64,000 bases of DNA from assembly GCA_944474755.1 (NCBI GenBank), contig OX104122.1:8395223-8459222 (forward strand), given 5' to 3'. Below, piece by piece: positions 1-14,451 of this stretch. The notes under the pieces were generated by a model. It was not told the DNA's origin, did no database searches, and saw only the letters and a list, made by a program, of their open reading frames with translations. The position numbers and the translations under genes are program-made. Position 1 is the first letter of the stretch, and each line of letters begins with the position of its first letter. This stretch comes from Limnoperna fortunei (lineage: Eukaryota > Mollusca > Bivalvia > Mytilida > Modiolidae).

Positions 1-3000
1 CATGGCTTATCTGTCTTTATATCTACAGGTACACACAGTAACTGTTTACACGGCTTATCTGTCTTTAAATCTACAGGTACGCACAGTAACAGTTCACACG
101 GCTAATGTGTCTTTATATCTACAGGTACACACAGTCACTGTTCACACGGCTTATCTGTCTTTATATCTACAGGTATACACAGTAACAGTTCACACGGCTT
201 ATCTGTCTTTATATCTACAGGTACACACAGTAACTGTTCACACGGCTTATCTGTCTTTATATATACAGGTACACACAGTAACAGTTCACACGGCTTATCT
301 GTCTTTAGGTCTACAGGTACACACAGTTACAGTTCACATGGCTTATCTGTCTTTATATCTACAGGTACACACAGTAACAGTTCACAAGGCTTATCTGTCT
401 TTAGGTCTACAGGTACACACAGTAACAGTTCACATGGTTTATCTGTCTTTATATCTACAGGTACACACAGTATCAGTAATTCACAAGGCTTTTCTGTATC
501 TATATCTACAGGTACACACAGTAACAGTTCACACGGCTTATCTGTCTTTATATCTACATGTACACACAGTAACAGTTCACACGGCTTATCTGTGTTAATA
601 TCTACAGGTACACACAGTAACAGTAATTCACAAGGCTTATCTGTATCTATATCTACAGGTACACACAGTAACAGTTCACACGGCTTATCTGTTTTTATAT
701 CTACAGGTACACACAGTAACAGTACACACGCTTATTTGTCTATATATCCACAGATACGCACAGTAACAGTTCACACGGCTTATAGGTCTTTATATCTACA
801 GGTACACACAGTAACAGTTCACACGGCTTATCTGTCTTTATATCTACAGGTACACACAGTATCAGTTCACACGGCTTATCTGTCATTATATCTACAGGTA
901 CACACAATAACAGTACACACGGCTTATCTGTCGTTATATCTACAGGTACGCACAGTAACAGTTCACATGGCTTATCTGTCTTTATATCTAAAGGTACGCA
1001 CAGTAACAGTTTCCACGGCTTATCTGTCTTTATATCTACAGGTACACACAGTACCATTTCACACGGCTTATCTGTCTTTATATCTACAGGTACGCACAGT
1101 AACAGTTCACATGGCTTATCTGTCTTTATATCTAAAGGTATACACAGTAACAGTTCACATGGCTTATCTGTCTTTAATTCTACAGGTACGCACAGTAACT
1201 GTTCACATGGCTTATCTGTCTTTATATCTACAGGTACACACAGTAACTGTTCACACGGCTTATCTGTCTTTAAATCTACAGGTACGCACAGTAACAGTTC
1301 ACACGGCTAATCTGTCTTTATATCTACAGGTACACACAGTAACTGTTCACACGGCTAATCTGTCTTTATATCTACAGGTATACACAGTAACAGTTCACAC
1401 GGCTTATCTGTCTTTATATATACAGGTACACACAGTAACAGTTCACACGGCTTATCTGTCTTTAGGTCTACAGGTACACACTGTTACAGTTCACATGGCT
1501 TATCTGTCTTTATATCTACAGGTACACACAGTAACAGTTCACACCGCTTATCTGTCTTTAGGTCTACAGGTACACACAGTAACAGTTCACATGGTTTATC
1601 TGTCTTTATATCTACAGGTATACACAGTATCAGTAATTCACAAGGCTTTTCTGTATCTATATCTACAGGTACACACAGTAACAGTTCACACGGCTTATCT
1701 GTCTTTATATCTACATGTACACACAGTAACAGTTCACACGGCTTATCTGTGTTAATATCTACAGGTACACACAGTAACAGTAATTCACAAGGCTTATCTA
1801 CAGGTACACACAGTAACAGTTCACACGGCTTATCTGTCTTTATATCTACAGGTACACACAGTAACAGTACACACGGCTTATCATTCTTTATATCGAAAAG
1901 AACGCACAGTAACAGTTCACACGGATTATCTGTCGTTATATCTACATGTACTCACAGTAACAGTTCACACGGATTATCTGTCTTTATATCTACAGGTACA
2001 CACAGTAACAGTTCACACGGCTTATATGTCTTTATATCTACAGTTACACACAGTAACACTTCACACGGCTTATCTGTCTTTACATCTACAGGTACACCCA
2101 GTCACTGTTCACACGGCTTATCTGTCTTTATATCTACAGGTACACACAGTAACAGTACACACGGCTTATTTGTCTATATATCCACAGGTACGCACAGTAA
2201 CAGTTCACACGGCTTATCTGTCTTTAAATCTACAGGTACGCACAGTAACATTTCACACGGCTAATATGTCTTTATATCTACAGGTACACACAGTAACAGT
2301 TCACACGGCTTATCTGTCTTTATATCTACAGGTACACACAGTATCAGTTCACACAGATTATCTGTCATTATATCTACACGTACACACAATAACAGTACAC
2401 ACGGCTTATCTGTCGTTATATCTACAGGTACGCACAGTAACAGTTCACACGGCTTATCTGTCTTTATATCTACAGGTACGCACTGTAACAGTTTCCACGG
2501 CTTATCTGTTTTTATATCTACAGGTACACACTGTAACAGTTCACATGGCTTATCTGTCTTTATATCTACAGGTACACTCAGTAACAGTTCACACGGCTTA
2601 TCTGTCTTTATATCTACAGGTACACACAGTAACAGTTCACACGGCTTATCTGTCTTTATATCTACAGGTACACACAGTAACTGTTCACATGGCTTATCTG
2701 TCTTTATATCTACAGGTACACACAGTAACTGTTTACACGGCTTATCTGTCTTTAAATCTACAGGTACGCACAGTAACAGTTCACACGGCTAATCTGTCTT
2801 TATATCTACAGGTACACACAGTCACTGTTCACACGGCTTATCTGTCTTTATATCTACAGGTATACACAGTAACAGTTCACACGGCTTATCTGTCTTTATA
2901 TCTACAGGTACACACAGTAACTGTTCACACGGCTTATCTGTCTTTATATATACAGGTACACACAGTAACAGTTCACACGGCTTATCTGTCTTTAGGTCTA

Positions 3001-5360
3001 CAGGTACACACAGTTACAGTTCACATGGCTTATCTGTCTTTATATCTACAGGTACACACAGTAACAGTTCACACGGCTTATCTGTCTTTAGGTCTACAGG
3101 TACACACAGTAACAGTTCACATGGTTTATCTGTCTTTATATCTACAGGTACACACAGTATCAGTAATTCACAAGGCTTTTCTGTATCTATATCTACAGGT
3201 ACACACAGTAACAGTTCACACGGCTTATCTGTCTTTATATCTACATGTACACACAGTAACAGTTCACACGGCTTATCTGTGTTAATATCTACAGGTACAC
3301 ACAGTAACAGTAATTCACAAGGCTTATCTGTATCTATATCTACAGGTACACACAGTAACAGTTCACACGGCTTATCTGTCTTTATATCTACAGGTACACA
3401 CAGTAACAGTACACACGCTTATTTGTCTATATATCCACAGATACGCACAGTAACAGTTCACACGGCTTATAGGTCTTTATATCTACAGGTACACACAGTA
3501 ACAGTTCACACGGCTTATCTGTCTTTATATCTACAGGTACACACAGTATCAGTTCACACGGCTTATCTGTCATTATATCTACAGGTACACACAATAACAG
3601 TACACACGGCCGGCTTATCTGTCGTTATATCTACAGGTACGCACAGTAACAGTTCACATGGCTTATCTGTCTTTATATCTAAAGGTACGCACAGTAACAG
3701 TTTCCACGGCTTATCTGTCTTTATATCTACAGGTACACACAGTACCATTTCACACGGCTTATCTGTCTTTATATCTACAGGTACGCACAGTAACAGTTCA
3801 CATGGCTTATCTGTCTTTATATCTAAAGGTATACACAGTAACAGTTCACATGGCTTATCTGTCTTTAATTCTACAGGTACGCACAGTAACTGTTCACATG
3901 GCTTATCTGTCTTTATATCTACAGGTACACACAGTAACTGTTCACACGGCTTATCTGTCTTTAAATCTACAGGTACGCACAGTAACAGTTCACACGGCTA
4001 ATCTGTCTTTATATCTACTGGTACACACAGTAACTGTTCACACGGCTTATCTGTCTTTATATCTACAGGTATACACAGTAACAGTTCACACGGCTTATCT
4101 GTCTTTATATCTACAGGTACACACAGTAACTGTTCACACGGCTTATCTGTCTTTATATATACAGGTACACACAGTAACAGTTCACACGGCTTATCTGTCT
4201 TTAGGTCTACAGGTACACACTGTTACAGTTCACATGGCTTATCTGTCTTTATATCTACAGGTACACACAGTAACAGTTCACACCGCTTATCTGTCTTTAG
4301 GTCTACAGGTACACACAGTAACAGTTCACATGGTTTATCTGTCTTTATATCTACAGGTATACACAGTATCAGTAATTCACAAGGCTTTTCTGTATCTATA
4401 TCTACAGGTACACACAGTAACAGTTCACACGGCTTATCTGTCTTTATATCTACATGTACACACAGTAACAGTTCACACGGCTTATCTGTGTTAATATCTA
4501 CAGGTACACACAGTAACAGTAATTCACAAGGCTTATCTACAGGTACACACAGTAACAGTTCACACGGCTTATCTGTCTTTATATCTACAGGTACACACAG
4601 TAACAGTACACACGGCTTATCATTCTTTATATCGAAAAGAACGCACAGTAACAGTTCACACGGATTATCTGTCGTTATATCTACATGTACTCACAGTAAC
4701 AGTTCACACGGATTATCTGTCTTTATATCTACAGGTACACACAGTAACAGTTCACACGGCTTATATGTCTTTATATCTACAGTTACACACAGTAACACTT
4801 CACACGGCTTATCTGTCTTTACATCTACAGGTACACCCAGTCACTGTTCACACGGCTTATCTGTCTTTATATCTACAGGTACACACAGTAACAGTACACA
4901 CGTCTTATTTGTCTATATATCCACAGGTACGCACAGTAACAGTTCACACGGCTTATCTGTCTTTAAATCTACAGGTACGCACAGTAACATTTCACACGGC
5001 TAATATGTCTTTATATCTACAGGTACACACAGTAACAGTTCACACGGCTTATCTGTCTTTATATCTACAGGTACACACAGTATCAGTTCACACGGCTTAT
5101 CTCTCATTATATCTACAGGTACACACAATAACAGTACACACGGCTTATCTGTCGTTATATCTACAGGTACGCACAGTAACAGTTCACACGGCTTATCTGT
5201 CTTTATATCTACAGGTACGCACAGTAACAGTTTCCACGACTTATCTGTTTTTATATCTACAGGTACACACAGTAACAGTTCACACGGCTTATCTGTCTTT
5301 ATATCTACAGGTACACACAGTAACAGTTCACACGGCTTATCTGTCTTTATATCTACAGGT
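1..5360 (+). repeat. Higher-order repeat, about 2.69-2.74 kb (56-57 monomers), two copies
   Basis: Bases from 1 onward match bases from 2688 onward with the same order of variant monomers. The offset is 2687 at first, 2691 after a 4-bp insertion (extra cggc) near 3610, and 2739 further on because the second copy has one extra monomer. Both copies share a private 12-bp-deleted unit (about 1799 and 4538). Similarity becomes generic near 2620 / 5360. The left boundary lies outside the window. Confidence 0.85.
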
Positions 5361-8300
5361 ACACACAATAACAGTTCACACGGCTTATCTGTCTTTATAT
5401 CTACAGGTACACACAGTACCATTTCACACGGATTATCTGTCTTTATATCTAAAGGTATACACAGTAACAGTTCACACGGCTTATCTGTCTTTATATCTAC
5501 AGGTACACACAGTAACAGTTCACACGGCTTATCTGTCTTTAAATCTACAGGTACGCACAGTAACTGTTCACATGGCTTATCTGTCTTTATATCTACAGGT
5601 ACACACAGTAGCTGTTCACACGGCTTATCTGTCTTTAAATCTACAGGTACGCACTGTAACAGTTCACACGGCTAATCTGTCTTTATATCTACAGGTACAC
5701 ACAGTAACTGTTCACACGGCTTATCTGTCTTTATATCTACAGGTATACACAGTAACAGTTCACACAGCTTATCTGTCTTTATATCTACAGGTACACACAG
5801 TAACTGTTCACACGGTTTATCTGTCTTTATATCTACAGGTACACACAGTAACAGTTCCCACGGCTTATCTGTCTTTATATCTTCAGGTACACACAGTAAC
5901 AGTTCACACGGCTTATCTGTCTATAAATCTACAGGTACGCACAGTAACAGTTCACATGGCTTATCTGTCTTTATATCTACAGGTACACACAGTAATTGTT
6001 CACACGGCTTATCTGTCTTTAAATCTACAGGTACGTACAGTAACAGTTCACACGGCTAATCTGTCTTTATATCTACAGGTACACACAGTAACAGTTCACA
6101 CGGCTTATCTGTCTTTATATCTACAGGTACACACAGTAACAGTTACCGGGGCTTATCTGTTTTTATATCTACAGGTACACACAGTAACAGTTCACACGGC
6201 TTATCTGTCTTTATATCTACAGGTACGCACAGTAACAGTTCACACGGCTTATCAGTCTTTATATCTACAGGTACACACAGTAGCAGTTCACACGGCTTAT
6301 TGGTCTTTATATCTACAGGTACACACAGTAGCAGTTCACACGGCTTATCTGTCATTATATCTACAGGTACACACAATAACAGAACACACGGCTTATCTGT
6401 CTTTATACCTACAGGTACGCACAGTAACATTTCACACTGCTTATATGTTTTTCTATCTACAGGTACACACATTAACAGTTCACACGGCTTATCTGTTTTT
6501 ATATCTACAGGTACACACAGTAACAGTTCACACGGCTTATCTGTCTTTATATCTACAGGTACACACAGTAACAGATCACACGGCTTATCTGTCTTTATAT
6601 CTACAGGTACACACAGTAAGAGTTCAGACGGCTTATATGTCTTTATATCTACAGGTACACACAGTAACAGTTCACACGGCCTATCTGTCTTTATATCTAC
6701 AGGTATACACAGTAACAGTTCACACGGCTTAGATGTCTTTATATATACAGGTACACACAGTAACAGTTCACACGGTTTATCTGTCTTTAGGTCTACAGGT
6801 ACACACAGTTACATTTCACATGGCTAATCTGTCTTTATATCTACATGTACACACAGTAACAGTTCACACGGCTTATATGTCTTTATATCTACAGGTACAC
6901 ACAGTAACAGTTCACATGGTTTATATGTCTTTATATCTACAGGTAAACACAGTATCAGTAATTCACAAGGCTTTTCTGTATCTATATCTACAGGTACACA
7001 CAGTAACAGTTCACACGGCTTATCTGTCTTTATATCTACATGTACACACAGTAACAGTTCACACGGCTTATCTGTGTTAATATCTACAGGTACACACAGT
7101 AACAGTAATTCACAAGGCTTATCTGTATCTATATCTACAGGTACACACAGTAACAGTTCACACGGCTTATCTGTCTTTATATCTACAGGTACACACAGTA
7201 ACAGTACACACGGCTTATCTGTCTTTATATCGAAAAGAACGCACAGTAACAGTTCACACGGATTATCTGTCTTTATATCTACAGGTACTCACAGTAACAG
7301 TTCAAACGGATTATCTGTCTTTATATCTACAGGTACACACAGTAACAGTTCACACGGCTTATCTGTCTTTATATCTACAGGTACACACAGTAACAGTTAA
7401 TACGGCTTATATGTCTATATATCTACAGTTACACACAGGAACACTTCACACGGCTTATCTGTCTTTATATCTACAGGTACTCACTGTAACAGTTCACACG
7501 GATTATCTGTCTTTATATCTACAGGTACTCACAGTAACAGTTCACACGGCTTATCTGTCTTTATATCTACAGGTACACACAGTAACAGTACACACGGCTT
7601 ATTTGTCTATATATCCACAGGTACGCACAGTAACAGTTCACACGACTTATCTGTCTTTAAATCTACAGGTACGCACAGTAACATTTCACACGGCTTATAA
7701 GTCTTTATATCTAGAGGTACACACAGTAACAGTTCACACGGCTTATCTGTCGTTATATCTACAGGTACACACAGTATCAGTTCACACGGCTTATCTGTCA
7801 TTATATCTACAGGTACACACAATAACAGTACACACGGCTTATCTGTCGTTATATCTACAGGTACGCACAGTAACAGTTCACACGGCTTATCTGTCTTTAT
7901 ATCTACAGGTACGCACTGTAACAGTTTCCACGGCTTATCTGTTTTTATATCTACAGGTACACACAGTAACAGTTCACATGGCTTATCTGTCTTTATATCT
8001 ACAGGTACACACAGTAACAGTTCACACGGCTTATCTGTCTTTATATCTACAGGTACACACAATAACAGTTCACACGGCTTATCTGTCTTTATATCTACAG
8101 GTACACACAGTACCATTTCTCACGGCTAATCTGTCTTTATATCTAAAGGTATACACAGAAACAGTTCACACGGCTTATCTGGCCTTATATCTACAGGTAC
8201 ACACAGTAACAGTTCACACGGCTTATCTGTCTTTATATCTACAGGTACACACTCTAACAGTTCACATGGCTTATCAGTCTTTATATCTACAGGTACACAC

Positions 8301-9339
8301 AGTAACAGTTCACACGGCTTATCTGTCTTTAAATCTACATGTACGCACAGTAACTGTTCACATGGCTTATCTGTCTTTATATCTACAGGAACACACAGTA
8401 ACTGTTCACACGGCTTATCTGTCTTTAAATCTACAGGTACGCACAGTAACAGTTCACACGGCTAATCTGTCTTTATATCTACAGGTACACACAGCAACTG
8501 TTCACACGTCTTATCTTTTTATATCTACAGGTATACACAGTAACAGTTCACACGGCTTATCTGTCTTTATATCTACAGGTACACACAGTAACTGTTCACA
8601 CGGCTTATATGTCTTTATATCTACAGTTACACACAGTAACACTTCACACGGCTTATCTGTCTTTATATCTACAGGTACACCCAGTCACTGTTCACACGGC
8701 TTATCTGTCTTTATATCTACAGGTACACACAGTAACAGTACACACGGCTTATTTGTCTATATATCCACAGGTACACACAGTAACAGTTCACACGGCTTAT
8801 CTGTCTTTAAATCTACAGGTACGCACAGTAACATTTCACACGGCTTATATGTCTTAATATCTACAGGTACACACAGTAAGAGTTCACACGGCTTATATGT
8901 CTTTATATCTACAGGTACACACAGTAACAGTTCACACGGCCTATCTGTCTTTATATCTACAAGTCCACACAGTAACAGTTCACACGGCTTATCTGTCTTT
9001 ATATCTACAGGTACACACAGTAAGAGTTCACACGGCTTATATGTCTTTATATCTACAGGTACACACAGTAACAGTTCACACGGCCTATCTGTCTTTATAT
9101 CTACAGGTATACACAGTAACAGTTCACACGGCTTATATGTCTTTATATATACAGGTACACACAGTAACAGTTCACACGGTTTATCTGTCTTTAGGTCTAC
9201 AGGTACACACAGTTACAGTTCACATGGCTTATCTGTCTTTATATCTACATGTACACACAGTAACAGTTCACACGGCTTATCTGTCTTTAGGTCTACAGGT
9301 ACACACAGTAACAGTTCACATGGTTTATATGTCTTTAAA

Positions 9340-10780
9340 TCTACAGGTACACACAGTATCAGTAATTCACAAGGCTTTTCTGTATCTATATCTACAGGTA
9401 CACACAGTAACAGTTCACACGGCTTATATGTCTTTATATCTACATGTACACACAGTAACAGTTCACACGGCTTATCTGTGTTAATATCTACAGGTACACA
9501 CAGTAACAGTAATTCACAAGGCTTATCTGTATCTATATCTACAGGTACACACAGTAACAGTTCACACGGCTTATCTGTCTTTATATCTGCAGGTACACAC
9601 AGTAACAGTACACACGGCTTATCTGTCTTTATATCGAAAAGAACGCACAGTAACAGTTCACACGGATTATCTGTCTTTATATCTACAGGTACTCACAGTA
9701 ACATTTCACACGGATTATCTGTCTTTATATCTACAGGTACACACAGTAACAGTTCACACGGCTTATCTGTCTTTATATCTACAGGTACACACAGTAACAG
9801 TTAACACGGCTTATATGTCTTTATATCTACAGTTACACAGAGTAACACTTCACACGGCTTATCTGTCTTTATATCTACAGGTACACACAGTTACAGTACA
9901 CACTACTTATTTGTCTATATATCCACAGGTACGCACAGTAACAGTGCACACGGCTTATCTGTCATTAAATCTACAGGTACGCACAGTAACATTTCACACG
10001 TCTTATATGTCTTTAAATCTACAGGTACGCACAGTAACATTCCGGCTTATATGTCTTTAAATCTACAGGTACACACAGTATCAGTAATTCACAAGGCTTT
10101 TCTGTATCTATATCTACAGGTACACACAGTAACAGTTCACACGGCTTATATGTCTTTATATCTACATGTACACACAGTAACAGTTCACACGGCTTATCTG
10201 TGTTAATATCTACAGGTACACACAGTAACAGTAATTCACAAGGCTTATCTGTATCTATATCTACAGGTACACACAGTAACAGTTCACACGGCTTATCTGT
10301 CTTTATATCTGCAGGTACACACAGTAACAGTACACACGGCTTATCTGTCTTTATATCGAAAAGAACGCACAGTAACAGTTCACACGGATTATCTGTCTTT
10401 ATATCTACAGGTACTCACAGTAACATTTCACACGGATTATCTGTCTTTATATCTACAGGTACACACAGTAACAGTTCACACGGCTTATCTGTCTTTATAT
10501 CTACAGGTACACACAGTAACAGTTAACACGGCTTATATGTCTTTATATCTACAGTTACACAGAGTAACACTTCACACGGCTTATCTGTCTTTATATCTAC
10601 AGGTACACACAGTTACAGTACACACTACTTATTTGTCTATATATCCACAGGTACGCACAGTAACAGTGCACACGGCTTATCTGTCATTAAATCTACAGGT
10701 ACGCACAGTAACATTTCACACGTCTTATATGTCTTTAAATCTACAGGTACGCACAGTAACATTCCGGCTTATATGTCTTT
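9340..10780 (+). repeat. 722-bp tandem duplication inside the array (about 15 monomers)
   Basis: The block 9340-10060 is repeated at about 10062-10780 with an offset of 722 (15 units plus 2 bp). Both carry the same variant order: cagtaattcacaagg, the gttaatatct unit, a tatctgcagg unit, the tatcgaaaagaacgc unit and a 4-bp-deleted attccggc unit (10038 and 10761). Their near identity suggests a recent duplication. Confidence 0.85.
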
Positions 10781-11384
10781 ATATCTACAGGTATACACAG
10801 TAACAGTTCACACGGCTTATCTGTCTTTATATCTACAGGTACACACAGTATCAATGTACACGGCTTATCTGTCATTAAATCTACAGGTACGCACAGTAAC
10901 ATTTCACACGGCTTATATGTCTTTAAATCTACAGGTACGCACAGTAACATTTCACACGGCTTATATGTCTTTATATCTACAAGTACACACAATAACAGTA
11001 CACACGGCTTATCTGTCGTTATATCTACAGGTACGCACAGTAACAGTTCACACGGCTTACCTGTCTTTATATCTACAGATACACACAGTAACAGTTCACA
11101 TGTCTTATCTGTCTTTATATCTACATGTACCCACAGTAACAGTTCACACGGCTTATCTGTCTTTATATCTACAGGTACACACAGTAATACTTCACACGGC
11201 TTAACTGTCTTTATATCTACAGGTACACACAATAACAGTTCACACGGCCTATCTGTCTTTTTATCTACAGGTACACACAGTACCATTTCACACGGCTAAT
11301 CTGTCTTTATATCTAAAGGTAAACAGAGTAACAGTTCACGCGGCTTATCTGTCTTTATATCTACAGGTACACACAGTAACAGTT

Positions 11385-13330
11385 CACACGGCTTATCTGT
11401 CTTTATATCTACAGGTACACACAGTAACAGTTCACATGGCTTATCTGTCTTTATATCTACAGGTACACACAGTAAACAGTTCACACGGCTTATCTGTCTT
11501 TAAATCTACAGGTACGCACAGTAACTGTTCACATGGCTTATCTGTCTTTATATCTACAGGTACACATAGTAACTGTTCATACGGCTTATCTGTCTTTAAA
11601 TCTACAGGTACGCACAGTAACAGTTCACACGGCTAATCTGTCTTTATATCTACAGGTACACACAGTAACTGTTCACACGGCTTTTCTGTCTTTATATTTA
11701 CAGGTATACACAGTAACAGTTCACACGGCTTATCTGTCTTTATATCTACAGGTACACACAGTAACAGTTCACACGGCTTATCTGTCTTTAAATCTACAGG
11801 TACGCACAGTAACATTTCACACGGCTTATCTGTCTTTAAATCTACAGGTACGCACAGTAACATTTCACACGGCTTATAGGTCTTTATATCTACAGGTACA
11901 CACAGTAACAGTTCACAGGGCTTATCTGTCTTTATATCTACAGGTACGCACAGTAACAGTTCCCACGGATTATCTGTTTTTATATCTACAGGTACACATA
12001 GTAACAGTTCACACGGCTTATCTGTCTTCATACCTACAGGTACACACAGTAACAGTTCACACGCCTTATCTGTCTTTATATCTACAGGTACACACAGTAA
12101 GAGTTCACACGGCTTATATGTCTTTATATCTACAGGTACACACAGTAACAGTTCACACGGCCTATCTGTCTTTATATCTACAGGTATACACAGTAAGAGT
12201 TCACACGGCTTATATGTCTTTATATATACAGGTACACACAGTAACAGTTCACACGGTTTATCTGTCTTTAGGTCTACAGGTACACACAGTTACAGTTCAC
12301 ATGGCTTATCTGTCTTTATATCTGCAGGTACACACAGTAACAGTACACACGGCTTATCTGTCTTTATATCTACAGGTACACACAGTAACAGTTCACATGG
12401 CTTATCTGTCTTTATATCTACAGGTACACACAGTAAACAGTTCACACGGCTTATCTGTCTTTAAATCTACAGGTACGCACAGTAACTGTTCACATGGCTT
12501 ATCTGTCTTTATATCTACAGGTACACATAGTAACTGTTCATACGGCTTATCTGTCTTTAAATCTACAGGTACGCACAGTAACAGTTCACACGGCTAATCT
12601 GTCTTTATATCTACAGGTACACACAGTAACTGTTCACACGGCTTATCTGTCTTTATATTTACAGGTATACACAGTAACAGTTCACACGGCTTATCTGTCT
12701 TTATATCTACAGGTACACACAGTAACAGTTCACACGGCTTATCTGTCTTTAAATCTACAGGTACGCACAGTAACATTTCACACGGCTTATCTGTCTTTAA
12801 ATCTACAGGTACGCACAGTAACATTTCACACGGCTTATAGGTCTTTATATCTACAGGTACACACAGTAACAGTTCACAGGGCTTATCTGTCTTTATATCT
12901 ACAGGTACGCACAGTAACAGTTCCCACGGATTATCTGTTTTTATATCTACAGGTACACATAGTAACAGTTCACACGGCTTATCTGTCTTCATACCTACAG
13001 GTACACACAGTAACAGTTCACACGGCTTATCTGTCTTTATATCTACAGGTACACACAGTAACAGTTCACACGGCTTATATGTCTTTATATCTACAGGTAC
13101 ACACAGTAACAGTTCACACGGCCTATCTGTCTTTATATCTACAGGTATACACAGTAAGAGTTCACACGGCTTATATGTCTTTATATATACAGGTACACAC
13201 AGTAACAGTTCACACGGTTTATCTGTCTTTAGGTCTACAGGTACACACAGTTACAGTTCACATGGCTTATCTGTCTTTATATCTGCAGGTACACACAGTA
13301 ACAGTACACACGGCTTATCTGTCTTTATAT
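11385..13330 (+). repeat. 961-bp tandem duplication inside the array (20 monomers)
   Basis: Bases 11385-12345 recur at 12346-13330 with an offset of 961 (20 units plus 1). Each copy carries a unit with one extra base (cacagtaaacagttcac, near 11474 and 12435) and a tatctgcagg unit (near 12320 and 13281). The copies diverge after about 13330, where the second enters a tatcgaaaagaacgc unit. Confidence 0.8.
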
Positions 13331-13610
13331 CGAAAAGAACGCACAGTAACAGTTCACACGGATTATCTGTCTTTATATCTACAGGTACTCACAGTAACAT
13401 TTCACGCGGATTATCTGTCTTTATATCTACAGGTACACACAGTAACAGTTCACACGGCTTATCTGTCTTTATATCTACAGGTACACACAGTAACAGTTAA
13501 CACGGCTTATATGTCTTTATATCTACAGTTACACAGAGTAACACTTCACACGGCTTATCTGTCTTTATATCTACAGGTACACACAGTTACAGTACACACT
13601 ACTTATTTGT

Positions 13611-13615
13611 CTATA
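13611..13615. repeat. Left copy of probable 5-bp target-site duplication (CTATA)
   Basis: CTATA directly precedes the TG end of the left LTR. The same five bases occur at 23630-23634 beyond the right LTR. Uninterrupted relatives at about 9910 and 10632 read ttgtctatatatccacagg, so the site lies in a TA-rich part of a satellite unit and slippage could mimic part of the match. One unmatched A (23629) lies between the right LTR's GACA and the second CTATA. Five base pairs is the usual length for Ty3/gypsy elements. Confidence 0.65.
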
Positions 13616-13738
13616 TGTCAGAATTGGGTTTTGGGGTGTCGGATTCCAATTCTGTTTTGAGGGCTTTGATATGACTTGAGTTGTCGTTGGGATCAAACCA
13701 ACCAGACACCTTTACGACACTTAAATTCTGAGTAAAGG

Positions 13739-13802
13739 CCTGAAACAATACAATAAAACTATGAGTATAGTTTTCTGGTCTTTATTTTGTGAAAGCGAAT
13801 GT
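13739..13802. repeat. 64-bp direct repeat inside the 3' LTR, copy 1 (with AATAAA)
   Basis: The segment beginning cctgaaacaatac and ending gaaagcgaatgt is found again at 14388-14451. In element orientation each copy contains AATAAA (13781-13786 and 14430-14435 on the plus strand), so each could be a polyadenylation signal. Copy 1 is in the part of the LTR missing from the 5' LTR. Confidence 0.8.
13781..13786 (-). promoter_or_regulatory. Candidate polyadenylation signal AATAAA in the 3' LTR
   Basis: The plus strand reads tttatt, giving AATAAA in the element's sense. It lies 166-171 bp before the end of the 3' LTR, a plausible place to end a genomic transcript. An identical hexamer lies upstream at 14430-14435. 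Which one is used cannot be told from sequence. Confidence 0.4.
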
Positions 13803-14092
13803 CGAATTAAACAAATATACTATTTACATGAAATAATACCTGTAAAAACAAAATTAACACTGCATTAACAATATAACATATATGAACAAACTGATTTAAC
13901 ACACATGAACAATTATATATCTTAATTTAATGATAATGAACTCTTAAAACGTGTGTCTATAAAACTTAATTAATACTTATACACTGAAGATACATAACGC
14001 TTCTCCTACAGAATTAACAAACGCTTGTAAATTATCAAAACCCTAACACGACTATGAACATTGGTTTTCGGAGTTTACATAAAACAAGAGGT

Positions 14093-14112
14093 GAGCGCAT
14101 AGAAATGCGCTC
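14093..14112. other. Perfect 8-bp-stem hairpin in the 3' LTR
   Basis: gagcgcat, loop agaa, atgcgctc form a perfect inverted repeat with a 4-nt loop. The copy in the 5' LTR is at 22368-22387. In an AT-rich LTR a GC-rich perfect stem stands out. It could form in the transcript, but its function is unknown. Confidence 0.6.
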
Positions 14113-14387
14113 CCTTTGTACATCGTCATGGGGAATAAACATAAACAAATATAATTATCTTACTTAATTAAATTTACGTACCAATACATTAAAACCATAC
14201 AGAAGAAGACCTATATAACATAATTACAATTTTATGCACAATTGAATGAAATGCAAATTAATACGACACAATATAACAAAATAGAGCAAAATGACTTTTA
14301 CTTTATAATCAAGCAATATCAGCACATACTAAAAATAAATGAACATGTTTTCGATGCAAAACTATTAAAACTAAATTTATGTACTAA

Positions 14388-14451
14388 CCTGAAACAATAC
14401 AATAAAACTATGAGTATAGTTTTCTGGTCTTTATTTTGTGAAAGCGAATGT
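14388..14451. repeat. 64-bp direct repeat inside the LTR, copy 2 (with AATAAA)
   Basis: This is the second copy of the segment at 13739-13802, about 649 bp away. It is also present in the 5' LTR at about 22663-22726 with one substitution. It contains AATAAA in element orientation. Confidence 0.8.

Larger units (their letters stand above)
1..13615 (+). repeat. 48-bp tandem satellite/minisatellite array, left block
   Basis: Head-to-tail copies of a 48-bp unit fill this block; a near-consensus copy is at 5281-5328. Landmarks in order are cggcttatctg, tctttatatctacag, gtacacacag and taacagttcac. About 40% of the consensus unit is G+C. All copies have the same orientation. Common variants are tttaaatctacaggtacgc, tttaggtctacagg, tatatatacagg, cattatatctac followed by cacaataacag, cagtaattcacaagg and tatcgaaaagaacgcac. 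Small indels (12-bp and 4-bp losses, a 4-bp gain near 3610, +1 near 11474) shift the phase locally. No unique sequence interrupts it before 13616. It begins before the window, so its true length is unknown. Confidence 0.98.

Noticed and set aside
1..13615. Hormone-receptor-like half-sites (ggtaca ... tgttc) in taactgttc monomers
   Set aside because: Spacing does not fit a known response element and the words are expected from the repeat itself.
13660..13720. Possible primer-binding site: TGGTTTGATCCC-like sequence in element orientation
   Set aside because: It lies inside the 3' LTR, not next to the 5' LTR. I could not match it convincingly to a tRNA 3' end, and the true primer-site region is deleted.
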